From CAMLIZ01 sp966212505 (GTDB lineage Bacteria > Pseudomonadota > Gammaproteobacteria > Burkholderiales > Burkholderiaceae_C): a DNA stretch of 64,000 nt. Numbering within the stretch: the first letter of the stretch is position 1; the number at the start of each line of letters is the position of its first letter. The notes beneath the pieces were generated by a model, which was given only the letters and a program-made list of their open reading frames with translations, was not told the origin of the DNA and searched no databases. Below are positions 25,924 to 33,694 of this stretch, one piece after another. The DNA lies in the NCBI GenBank assembly GCA_966212505.1, contig CBIHRS010000013.1:62001-126000 (forward strand), in the 5' to 3' direction. The position numbers and the translations under genes were made by a program.

Positions 25924-27203
25924 GGCTGGAGCGCGAGCTGCGCGGTGCAGTTCGTCAGATTCACCGAATACGGATAGGTCAGGCCGGACGATGCATCGCT
26001 CACCGTGCGCTTGGTCCGGCCAAAGCCGCAGCTGAAACGCACGGTTCGGGTCAGATCGTAGGCGGCCGACAAGTTGACGGAGTCGGTGCGTTCGTCCGCA
26101 CTCCGATAGGTGGTCGTCGGCAAGCCGAGAATGGTTTCGGTGAGCCCGTTGTCGAGCTTGCGCTCGACATGATGCGCATCGAGCGACAGTCCGATCTTGG
26201 CCGTCAACTGGTAGCTGCTCACGAGGCCCAGGGTGTTGGTCACGCGGTTGTCGACGGAAAGGTTCTCGCTGCGCACGATCGTTCTGCCGACAAGCACGAC
26301 CTCGTCAAAGGCGTACTGGCCGGCGTTGGTGTCGCGCACAAACGAGAGATCCAGCGCGAGGCGGCCGCCCGGTCGCCATTGATAGGTGATGGCTCCGGTC
26401 GTGATGTTCGTCGAGCGTGCGCTGGCCTGCTTGTAGTCCAGCTTGGAGCGCGTGATGCGTGCCTGCAGCGTGCTCGATCCCGTGGGGCGCCAGGTGGTAT
26501 TGAGATCGATGTCATCACGATCGAAGCTGCTGTCGATCGATACCCCCGTGACATTCATTGCGTTCGGATAACTGCCGTGTGTGCGGCGCAGTGATACGCC
26601 GGTTCTCAACAACGAATTGGGGTTGTATGAAACGCCGAGCCGGTATCCGTCGTAGTCGATGTCGTTGGCGCGCAGTGGATCGTCGAAGCGGGTCCTGCTG
26701 GCAGAGACGCCGCCTTCGAGGGTCCAGCGCGCGCTGGCGCCGAGCCTTGCGTTGAGGGCCGAATCGGTGGAGCGGACGATGACTTTCTGGCCCGCACTGC
26801 TCGCAGAGGTGAAATCGCGATAGAGGCTTCTGTTGTGAGCAACTTGCGCATCACCCGAAAGATCGCCAACGGTTTCCCAGTCCAGGCGCAGCAAGCCGTT
26901 GCCGTCGGTATGGTTGAGGCGCGAAATGTCCTGGTAGCGGTTCCAGTTGGCCGAAAGATTTCCGGACAGCCGCTGTCGCCCCAACTGCTGGTCGATGCCG
27001 CCGAAGATTCCTGTCGACGATATGCCATCGCTCGTCGGAACCGGTGACCGGTCGACGTTGGTGTCATAAGTGAAGGTCTGGCGGGCGCCGAAGTAATACG
27101 GACCGGTCTCTGCCTGGGCCTGCATGGCTACGGCAGAGAAAAAGAGAGTCGCAGCACCGATGCGTGCGAGCGTCAGGTGGAAGGCCTTGGTGTCGGGAGT
27201 CAT
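25920..27203 (-). CDS. epsL: EpsL, exosortase B-associated outer-membrane EPS protein
   Basis: About 427 residues with a signal peptide (cleavage near AQA-ETGPYYFG). The mature part is made of alternating amphipathic segments (SGNLSANWNRY, LGASARWTLEGGVSASR, VTNTLGLVSSYQLTAKIGLSLDA) typical of an outer-membrane beta-barrel. It ends in an aromatic-poor LALQP. It matches the EpsL proteins encoded in XrtB-type EPS operons, whose role in EPS assembly or export is assumed. GAGG lies seven bases before ATG 27203, so this is preferred over ATG 27209. It overlaps galE by four bases. Confidence 0.8.
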   Translation of the reverse strand: MTPDTKAFHLTLARIGAATLFFSAVAMQAQAETGPYYFGARQTFTYDTNVDRSPVPTSDGISSTGIFGGIDQQLGRQRLSGNLSANWNRYQDISRLNHTDGNGLLRLDWETVGDLSGDAQVAHNRSLYRDFTSASSAGQKVIVRSTDSALNARLGASARWTLEGGVSASRTRFDDPLRANDIDYDGYRLGVSYNPNSLLRTGVSLRRTHGSYPNAMNVTGVSIDSSFDRDDIDLNTTWRPTGSSTLQARITRSKLDYKQASARSTNITTGAITYQWRPGGRLALDLSFVRDTNAGQYAFDEVVLVGRTIVRSENLSVDNRVTNTLGLVSSYQLTAKIGLSLDAHHVERKLDNGLTETILGLPTTTYRSADERTDSVNLSAAYDLTRTVRFSCGFGRTKRTVSDASSGLTYPYSVNLTNCTAQLALQP

Positions 27204-27227
27204 GCGCATACCTCGTCGAAGTGCGGA

Positions 27228-28622
27228 TCAGTAGGCATTGCGATCGAAGAACACCAGCCTGATCGTCCGCACGATGATCTGGAGATCGAGCCCCAGAGAC
27301 CAGTTGCGCAGATATTCCAGGTCGTATTCGACGCGCGCCTGCATCTTCTCGATCGTGTCCGTCTCCCCCCGGTGGCCATTGACCTGGGCCCAGCCGGTGA
27401 TGCCCGGCTTGACCTTGTGCCGCACCATGTAGGCCTTGATCAGCTGGCGGTACTGCTCGTTGTGCGCCACCGCGTGCGGGCGCGGCCCGACGATGCTCAT
27501 GCGGCCTTGCAGCACATTGATGAACTGCGGCAACTCGTCCAGCGAGGTGCGGCGGATGAACGCGCCGAACTTCGTGATGCGCGGATCGTCCTTCGTGGCT
27601 TGGCGGACGACCGGACCGTTGTCCATCGCCCGCATCGAGCGGAACTTGTAGACGATGATCTCTTCGCCCTGAAGGCCATTGCGCCGCTGCTTGAAGATGA
27701 TGGGACCCGGTGAGCTGAGCTTCACGCCGATGGCCAGCACGAGCAGGATCGGCGAGATGAGGATCAGGATGATCGAGGCCAGCACGATGTCAGAGATCCG
27801 CTTCACCAGTTCATTGGTACCGGTAAAAGGTGTTTCGCAGATGCCCACGACCGGCACGCCGTTCATGTCCTGCAGGCGGCCCTGGATGATGCTGATGCCG
27901 AACACGTCAGGCACGAAGAAGATCGACGCGGTGGTGCCCTGCACCTGCTCGAGCAGTTCGACGATGCGGGGCTGCGAGCCCAGCGGCAGCGTGATGTACA
28001 CCTCCCGGATGCCGTGGGTGCGGATGTAGGCGGCCACATCCTTCAAGCCCCCCAGCCGCTTGTCTGCCGCATCGGTATGGACGCGATCGTCCGACCGGTC
28101 GTCGAAATAGCCGATGAAGTCGATGCCCTGATCCTGGCTGTCTGCCAGGGCCTTGGCCACCTTGACCCCGAGTGCGCCGGCGCCGACCACCACCGCCGAG
28201 CGGCGCGACTCCGGGCGGGCGGCTTGGCGCTGCAGGATCATCTTGCCGATCCAGACCGCCACCCACTGGAGCACCGGCGTCAGCACCGCCCAGGTGATCA
28301 GCACGTCTTCCTCGAAGAAGCCAAAGCTGCGCGTTGCGTAGCCGCACAGCGCCAGAATGGCGAGCAGGCTGATCCACGAGGTGGCGATGTCCACGCCCGC
28401 GGCCAGCAGGTTGTCCTTGAAGCGGTTGCGCCCTGGGAAGGTGAGCGCAAACACCAGGAGGCACAGCGTCAGCGTCGAGCGCAGCACAGGCTCTTCGTAC
28501 CACAGCGTCGCGAGCAGGAACGTGACGACCGTGACGGTGGGCTCCAGGAAGGCGGCCACCAGCGAAGTCACCGACTGCGGCGCGCTGTAGAACGTTCTCT
28601 TGTAACTGCGGTCTTCGAACAT
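27228..28622 (-). CDS. epsB: undecaprenyl-phosphate glucose phosphotransferase EpsB (WcaJ family)
   Basis: Polyprenyl-phosphate hexose-1-phosphate transferase of 464 residues. Four N-terminal helices (about 18-130) are followed by a CoA-binding-like Rossmann domain with VVVGAGALGVKVAKALADS. A membrane re-entrant helix comes next, then the catalytic bacterial sugar transferase domain (FKQRRNGLQGEEIIVYKFRS, RRTSLDELPQFINVLQGRMS). It starts the repeat unit by loading glucose- or galactose-1-phosphate on undecaprenyl phosphate. ATG 28622 is chosen because the family start is FEDRSYKR; a TTG at 28661 would add 13 residues. It heads the leftward operon behind a sigma-54-like promoter. Confidence 0.9.
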   Translation of the reverse strand: MFEDRSYKRTFYSAPQSVTSLVAAFLEPTVTVVTFLLATLWYEEPVLRSTLTLCLLVFALTFPGRNRFKDNLLAAGVDIATSWISLLAILALCGYATRSFGFFEEDVLITWAVLTPVLQWVAVWIGKMILQRQAARPESRRSAVVVGAGALGVKVAKALADSQDQGIDFIGYFDDRSDDRVHTDAADKRLGGLKDVAAYIRTHGIREVYITLPLGSQPRIVELLEQVQGTTASIFFVPDVFGISIIQGRLQDMNGVPVVGICETPFTGTNELVKRISDIVLASIILILISPILLVLAIGVKLSSPGPIIFKQRRNGLQGEEIIVYKFRSMRAMDNGPVVRQATKDDPRITKFGAFIRRTSLDELPQFINVLQGRMSIVGPRPHAVAHNEQYRQLIKAYMVRHKVKPGITGWAQVNGHRGETDTIEKMQARVEYDLEYLRNWSLGLDLQIIVRTIRLVFFDRNAY

Positions 28623-28694
28623 CGTGGAAAGAAGTGGGCGAACAGCCGGAGCGCACGGCAAAGGGCCGCAGCTTCCATGAACTCAGCGCAGCCA

Positions 28695-28710
28695 TGCGAA
28701 ATGCGGGCCA
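28695..28710 (-). promoter_or_regulatory. sigma-54-type (-24/-12) promoter upstream of epsB
   Basis: On the minus strand TGGCCCGCATTTCGCA has GG and GC exactly ten bases apart. It agrees with the RpoN consensus TGGCACG-N4-TTGCA at all but two defined positions. Transcription would start near 28684, about 60 bases before the epsB ATG. RpoN with PrsK/PrsR drives PEP-CTERM/EPS loci in related bacteria, which makes the site plausible. The regulator genes are not in the window. Confidence 0.55.
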
Positions 28711-28818
28711 GCCGTCGGCAGGTACCGCCGAAGCTGCGGGATTCTCTCTCAAAACCATGACAGCTCCCGCTACCCAGTCGGGGGGATTGTCAGCAGGTCG
28801 CCTGCCTACAATCCATTC

Positions 28819-29355
28819 ATGCTCAATGCCCTGAATGCCCTCGTGGCGCCTGCTGCCATGGAGCGGCTGACGCTGCTCCTGAACCATGTGTTGTCAGGCG
28901 AATCCGCTGCCACCGACAGGCTTCGCGGCCATGCTGGACGTTGCATCGGGTTGCATTTGCGCGGCTGGCCGGCTCTGCTGCCGCCCCCCCCGCCGATTAC
29001 CTTCCGGATCACGCCTGCAGGCCTGCTTGAATGGGTGCCGGAGGGCGTGTCGGCGGATATCGACCTGCATGTGTCCATCGACGCCTCCAACCCGGCGATG
29101 CTGGCGCTGTGTTGGCTATCGGGCGATGCGCCTCCGATGGACATCCAGGGCGATGCTGCCTTCGCCGCGGACGTGCACTGGCTGGCCGACAACCTCCGCT
29201 GGGACCTTGCGGCGGACCTGGAGCGGGTGGTGGGCCCGGTGGCTGCCCATGAGCTCGCGCGTTTCGCCAGCGGGTTGGCGGCTGCCCTGCGCAGGGCGGT
29301 ACAACTCGGAGGCGAAGTGGCGGGCCGTTTGCGCCCCGTGGGCCGGCAGTCGTGA
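28819..29355 (+). CDS. ubiJ: ubiquinone biosynthesis accessory factor UbiJ (SCP2 domain)
   Basis: A 178-residue protein with an SCP2/sterol-carrier-like lipid-binding domain at about 15-115 (ADIDLHVSIDASNPAMLAL and GDAAFAADVHWLADNLRWD). The C-terminal helical region LERVVGPVAAHELARFASG is the usual UbiJ ending. It acts as an aerobic ubiquinone biosynthesis factor that carries octaprenyl intermediates in the soluble Ubi complex. The stop overlaps the ubiB start (TGATG), the conserved gene pair in proteobacteria. The intergenic region of 196 bp to epsB contains the divergent promoters. Confidence 0.88.
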   Translation: MLNALNALVAPAAMERLTLLLNHVLSGESAATDRLRGHAGRCIGLHLRGWPALLPPPPPITFRITPAGLLEWVPEGVSADIDLHVSIDASNPAMLALCWLSGDAPPMDIQGDAAFAADVHWLADNLRWDLAADLERVVGPVAAHELARFASGLAAALRRAVQLGGEVAGRLRPVGRQS

Positions 29356-30914
29356 TGCGGCAGTTCGCGCGGCTGGTCTACATCACCTTCATCGTCCTGC
29401 GCTTCGGGCTGGACGAACTTGCGCTGTCGGGCTTTCGCCAGCGCTGGGCGAACGCCCTCGCACGGATCCTCACGCTGGGCCGGCGCCTGAACGAACCGCG
29501 CGGCGTGAGGCTGCGCCGCGCGCTGGAGAAGCTGGGCCCGATCTTCGTCAAGTTCGGTCAGGTGCTGTCCACCCGCCGCGATTTGCTGCCCAAGGACGTG
29601 GCCGACGAACTGGCCAGGCTGCAGGACCGTGTGCCGCCCTTTCCCGGGGCGCAGGCGATCGCGCTGGTGGAGCGGGCTTTCGGCCGCCGCATCGACGAGG
29701 TGTTCGACAGTTTCGATGTCGATCCGGTGGCCAGTGCCTCGATCGCCCAGGTGCACTTCGCCCGGCTGAAGAGCGGCCGCGAAGTGGCGGTGAAGGTGTT
29801 GCGGCCCAACATGCTGCCGGTCATCGAGGACGACCTCGCGCTGCTGCACCTGCTGGCCGGCTGGGTGGAACGCCTCAGCGTCGACGGCCGGCGGCTGAAG
29901 CCACGCGAGGTGGTGGCCGAGTTCGACATCTACCTGCACGACGAGCTCGACCTGGTGCGCGAGGCGGCCAATGCGGCCCAGCTGCGCCGCAACATGCAGG
30001 GCCTGGGCCTGGTCATGGTGCCCGAGATGCTGTGGGATCTGTGCACCCCCACGGTGATGGTGATGGAGCGCATGTATGGCGTGCCGATCAGCCAGGTGGG
30101 GCGGCTGCGCGAGGCGGGCGTCGACATCAAGAAGCTGGCGCGCGACGGCGTCACCATCTTCTTCACCCAGGTGTTCCGCGACGGCTTCTTCCATGCGGAC
30201 ATGCACCCGGGGAACATCCAGGTGAGCATCGATCCGGCCACTTTCGGCCGCTACATCGCGCTCGACTTCGGGATCATCGGCACGCTCACCGAGTTCGACA
30301 AGGAATACCTGGCGCAGAACTTCATCGCCTTTTTCCGTCGCGACTACAAGCGGGTGGCCGAGTTGCACGTCGAATCGGGCTGGGTGCCGCCGCACACACG
30401 CATCGATGCGCTCGAGAGCGCGGTGCGTGCGGTCTGCGAGCCCCACTTCGACCGGCCGCTGAAGGACATCTCGCTCGGCCAGGTGTTGATGCGGTTGTTC
30501 CAGACGTCGCGCCGTTTCAACGTCGAGATCCAGCCGCAGCTCGTGCTGCTGCAGAAGACGCTGCTCAACGTCGAGGGGCTGGGCCGCCAGCTCGATCCCG
30601 ACCTCGATCTGTGGGCCACCGCCAAGCCGTTCCTCGAACGCTGGATGAACGAACAGATCGGCTGGCGCGGCCTGCTCGACCGGTTGAAGCAGGAGGCGCC
30701 GCGCTACGCGCAGCTGCTCCCCGAGCTGCCGCGGTTGCTGCACCAGAAGCTGCAGCCCCAGGCGCCGGCAGAGTCGCCTGCGCTGCTGGCGCTGTTGACG
30801 GAGCAACGCCGCACCAACCGCCTATTGCAAGGCTTGATCTGGGGGGCGCTGGGTTTCGTGCTCGGGGGTGTCGCGGTGCAGGCGCTGCTGCACTGGAAGG
30901 GCCTTGGCGGCTGA
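29355..30914 (+). CDS. ubiB: ubiquinone biosynthesis kinase-like protein UbiB
   Basis: Atypical ABC1/UbiB kinase-like ATPase of 519 residues. The KxGQ motif is in FVKFGQVLSTRRDLLP and the Ala-rich loop in ASIAQVHFA. The conserved HADMHPGN and DFG motifs form the active site. Two C-terminal membrane helices (about 475-515, LIWGALGFVLGGVAVQALL) anchor it. It assists ubiquinone biosynthesis, probably by extracting lipid intermediates. ATG 29355 overlaps the ubiJ stop; an in-frame GTG three bases earlier is less likely. Confidence 0.95.
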   Translation: MRQFARLVYITFIVLRFGLDELALSGFRQRWANALARILTLGRRLNEPRGVRLRRALEKLGPIFVKFGQVLSTRRDLLPKDVADELARLQDRVPPFPGAQAIALVERAFGRRIDEVFDSFDVDPVASASIAQVHFARLKSGREVAVKVLRPNMLPVIEDDLALLHLLAGWVERLSVDGRRLKPREVVAEFDIYLHDELDLVREAANAAQLRRNMQGLGLVMVPEMLWDLCTPTVMVMERMYGVPISQVGRLREAGVDIKKLARDGVTIFFTQVFRDGFFHADMHPGNIQVSIDPATFGRYIALDFGIIGTLTEFDKEYLAQNFIAFFRRDYKRVAELHVESGWVPPHTRIDALESAVRAVCEPHFDRPLKDISLGQVLMRLFQTSRRFNVEIQPQLVLLQKTLLNVEGLGRQLDPDLDLWATAKPFLERWMNEQIGWRGLLDRLKQEAPRYAQLLPELPRLLHQKLQPQAPAESPALLALLTEQRRTNRLLQGLIWGALGFVLGGVAVQALLHWKGLGG

Positions 30915-31032
30915 GCCGCAAGGGCAGGGCGCTGGAAAACTCCGCATTCCGGGCCGTCTCCGGGCGGCTCGCCCTGGGGAACTGGCCTGATAATCGCGCC
31001 CGCACCCCTTCTACGGCCCTCGAATCCGTCGC

Positions 31033-32487
31033 ATGAACGCTACCCTCATCATCTTCGTCGTGCTGTACCTCGTGGGCACGCTGGCGCTCGGCGTCTGGGC
31101 GGGGACGCGGATCAAGAACACCAGCGACTTCGCAATCGCCGGCCGCAGCCTGCCGCTGATCATGGTGGTCACCACCACCTTCGCCACCTGGTTCGGCGCC
31201 GAGACGGTGATGGGCATCCCGGCCAAGTTCGTGCAGGGCGGCCTCAACTCGATCGTCGAGGATCCGTTCGGCGCCGGCACCTGCCTGATCCTGGTCGGCC
31301 TGTTCTTCGCCGCCAAGCTGTACAAGCAGAACCTGCTGACCATCGGCGATTTCTATCGCCAGCGCTTCGGCAAGGGTGTGGAAGTGTTCTGCTCGGCCGC
31401 CATCATCCTCAGCTACCTGGGCTGGGTGGCAGCGCAGATCACGGCGATCGGCCTGGTGTTCAACGTGTTGACCGGTGGCGCGCTATCGGAAACGGCCGGC
31501 ATGATCGTCGGCATGCTGGCAGTGCTGATCTACGTGGTGATCGGCGGCTTCCTCGCCGTGGCCTGGACCGACTTCATCCAGATGATCGTGCTGGTGATCG
31601 GCCTGTCGATCATCGCGCTGTTCTCGGCCAACCTCGCCGGCGGCGCCGACAAGGTGCTGACCATGGTGCAGCACAAGGATCTCTTCAAGTTCCTGCCGCC
31701 GCCGAGCTTCACCGACATCGCGATGTTCGTCGGCGCGGGCCTCACGATGATGCTGGGCAGCATCCCGCAGCAGGACGTGTTCCAGCGCGTGATGTCGGCC
31801 AAGGACGCCAACACCGCGCGCAACGGCGCGGTCATCGGCGGCACCAGCTACATCCTGTTCGCCGCGGTGCCGATGTTCATCGTCTCGTGCGCGGTGGTCG
31901 TGATGGGCGACAGCGCGCTCGAGATGGCGAAGAACGACTACCAGCGCCTGCTGCCCACCTTCGTGCTCACGCGCATGCCGCTGGTGATGCAGATCCTGTT
32001 CTTCGGCGCGCTGCTGTCGGCCATCAAGAGCACGTCGTCGGCCACGCTGCTCGCGCCGTCGACCAGCTTCGTCGAGAACATCCTCAAGAACCTGCGCCCG
32101 CACATGAGCGACCGGCAGCAGCTGTTCGCCACGCGTGCCACCATCGTGGTGTTCGCCGGGCTGGTGCTGGCCTACGCAATCGCACTGCGGGGTACGTCGA
32201 TCTACGACCTGGTGTCGGCCGCCTACCAGGTCACGCTGGTCGGCGCCTTCGTCCCGCTCGTGATGGGCCTGTACTGGAAGCGCTCCACCACCCAGGGCGC
32301 GGTGTTCTCGCTGGCCGGCGGCATCGCCACGTGGATTCTGTTCTTTCCCCAGGTCAGCAAGCTGGGCGAGCTGTTCCCGGGCCAGCTCGCGGGTCTGCTG
32401 GTGGCCCTCATCGGCATGGTGGCCGGCTCGCTGGCGCCACAGTTGCTGAAGAATCGCCACGAACCGCGCCATTCCGCGCTGGCTTGA
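31033..32487 (+). CDS. sodium:solute symporter family protein
   Basis: Polytopic protein of 484 residues with about 13 helices, of the SSS/LeuT-fold family. Typical features are the N-terminal YLVGTLALGVWAGTRIKN, SDFAIAGRSLP with TFATWFGAETVMG, and IGGFLAVAWTDFIQMI. It imports a small organic solute with Na+, but the substrate cannot be read. The 118-bp gap after ubiB has no clear terminator; a TGATAAT near 30990 could be a -10 element. A GC stem with T-run lies downstream at 32523-32550. Confidence 0.85.
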   Translation: MNATLIIFVVLYLVGTLALGVWAGTRIKNTSDFAIAGRSLPLIMVVTTTFATWFGAETVMGIPAKFVQGGLNSIVEDPFGAGTCLILVGLFFAAKLYKQNLLTIGDFYRQRFGKGVEVFCSAAIILSYLGWVAAQITAIGLVFNVLTGGALSETAGMIVGMLAVLIYVVIGGFLAVAWTDFIQMIVLVIGLSIIALFSANLAGGADKVLTMVQHKDLFKFLPPPSFTDIAMFVGAGLTMMLGSIPQQDVFQRVMSAKDANTARNGAVIGGTSYILFAAVPMFIVSCAVVVMGDSALEMAKNDYQRLLPTFVLTRMPLVMQILFFGALLSAIKSTSSATLLAPSTSFVENILKNLRPHMSDRQQLFATRATIVVFAGLVLAYAIALRGTSIYDLVSAAYQVTLVGAFVPLVMGLYWKRSTTQGAVFSLAGGIATWILFFPQVSKLGELFPGQLAGLLVALIGMVAGSLAPQLLKNRHEPRHSALA

Positions 32488-32522
32488 AGCGCGGCGCGTC
32501 GCCCCCATGTCTGCTCCGCGGC

Positions 32523-32550
32523 GGCCGCCGTCCAGGCGGCCTTTATAATT
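32523..32550 (+). terminator. probable terminator of the symporter gene, overlapping a TATAAT box
   Basis: Perfect 7-bp stem GGCCGCC / GGCGGCC with loop GTCCA, then TTTATAATT. It lies 35 bp past the symporter stop. The T-tract includes TATAAT (32544-32549), a possible -10 box for fmdB 28 bp before its ATG, though no good -35 box is visible. The stem is short, so confidence is moderate. Confidence 0.5.
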
Positions 32551-32576
32551 TCGTGTTTTGAATCAAGGGTTTAGCC

Positions 32577-32891
32577 ATGCCGATCTACGCTTATCGCTGC
32601 GCCGATTGCGGCCACACGAAAGACGTGCTGCAGAAGCTGTCTGATCCCGCGCTCACCACCTGCCCCTCCTGCGGCGCGCAGTCGTTTTCCAAGCAGGTGA
32701 CGGCCGCCGGCTTCCAGCTCAAGGGCTCGGGCTGGTACGTCACCGATTTCCGCGGCGGCAGCGGCGGCGGCACTTCCGCACCGTCCACCGAGACCAAATC
32801 AGAGCCTGCCAAGACCGAAACGGCCTCGGCAGGCAGCAGCGACAGCGGCTCGTCCGCCGGCGCCTGCGGCACGTCCTGCGCCTGCCACTGA
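32577..32891 (+). CDS. FmdB family zinc-ribbon protein
   Basis: A 104-residue small regulatory-type protein. The N-terminal zinc ribbon has two CxxC knuckles (YRCADCGH and TCPSCGA) in the first 40 residues, typical of FmdB. The C-terminal half is Gly/Ser/Thr-rich and ends in ACGTSCACH, an extra Cys/His cluster that could bind another metal. FmdB proteins are often encoded with DUF502 and aspS in Burkholderiales, as here. Function in this branch is not established. Confidence 0.88.
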   Translation: MPIYAYRCADCGHTKDVLQKLSDPALTTCPSCGAQSFSKQVTAAGFQLKGSGWYVTDFRGGSGGGTSAPSTETKSEPAKTETASAGSSDSGSSAGACGTSCACH

Positions 32892-32916
32892 CCGAGCCAC
32901 CCGTCGAAAGCACCCC

Positions 32917-33582
32917 GTGAGAAAGTACATCATCGCCGGCCTGCTGCTGTGGCTGCCGCTGGCCATCACGATCTGGGTGCTGCTGTGGGTGCTCGGCCTG
33001 ATGGATGGCGTGTTCGCCGCGCTGCTGGCGGCCGGCAAGGTCGTGCTGCCCGATGCGGCCGACAAGACGCTGGACCAGCTCGCCCACATCCCCGGCCTGT
33101 CGGTGCTGGTGATGGTCGTCGGCCTGCTGCTGTCGGGCATGTTCGTGACGAACGTGATCGGCCAGTGGGCGGTGCGCCAGTGGGACCGGCTGATGTCCCA
33201 CATCCCGATCGTCAAGTCGATCTACACCTCGGTCAAGCAGGTCTCCGACACGCTGTTCTCCACCAACGGCAACGCCTTCCGCGAGGCGGTGCTGGTGCAG
33301 TACCCGCGGACCGGCGCCTGGACCATCGCCTTCGTCACGGGCAAGCCCAGCGGCGAGGTGGCCAACCTGCTCGATGACGGCGACTACGTCAGCCTGTACG
33401 TGCCGACCACGCCCAACCCGACCTCGGGCTTCTTCCTGATCGTGCCGCGCGTCGACGTGATGCCCCTGGCCATGAGCGTCGACGAGGCCTTGAAGTACAT
33501 CATCTCGATGGGCGTGGTCGCGCCGGGCGGGCATCCGCCCTTGTCGCCCAACGCGCCCGCCGCACGAAATCTGGCGGGCTGA
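32917..33582 (+). CDS. DUF502 domain-containing membrane protein
   Basis: A 221-residue protein with two N-terminal membrane helices (about 5-30 and 66-92) and a soluble DUF502 domain (HIPIVKSIYTSVKQVSDTL, YVPTTPNPTSGFFLIVPR). Plant homologues are the COV/LCV membrane proteins; the bacterial function is unknown. The start is GTG at 32917, 25 bp after fmdB, so the two are probably co-transcribed with aspS. Length and domain layout are normal for the family. Confidence 0.9.
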   Translation: MRKYIIAGLLLWLPLAITIWVLLWVLGLMDGVFAALLAAGKVVLPDAADKTLDQLAHIPGLSVLVMVVGLLLSGMFVTNVIGQWAVRQWDRLMSHIPIVKSIYTSVKQVSDTLFSTNGNAFREAVLVQYPRTGAWTIAFVTGKPSGEVANLLDDGDYVSLYVPTTPNPTSGFFLIVPRVDVMPLAMSVDEALKYIISMGVVAPGGHPPLSPNAPAARNLAG

Positions 33583-33694
33583 GCGCCTGGCACGCGCTCG
33601 GTCCTGACGGCTTGCGACACAGCCTGCAGCGCCTTCCTCATTCCGAAGCGCGGCCCGTCGAGGCCGCCGACAGACACCGATTCCGGAGAGAACC

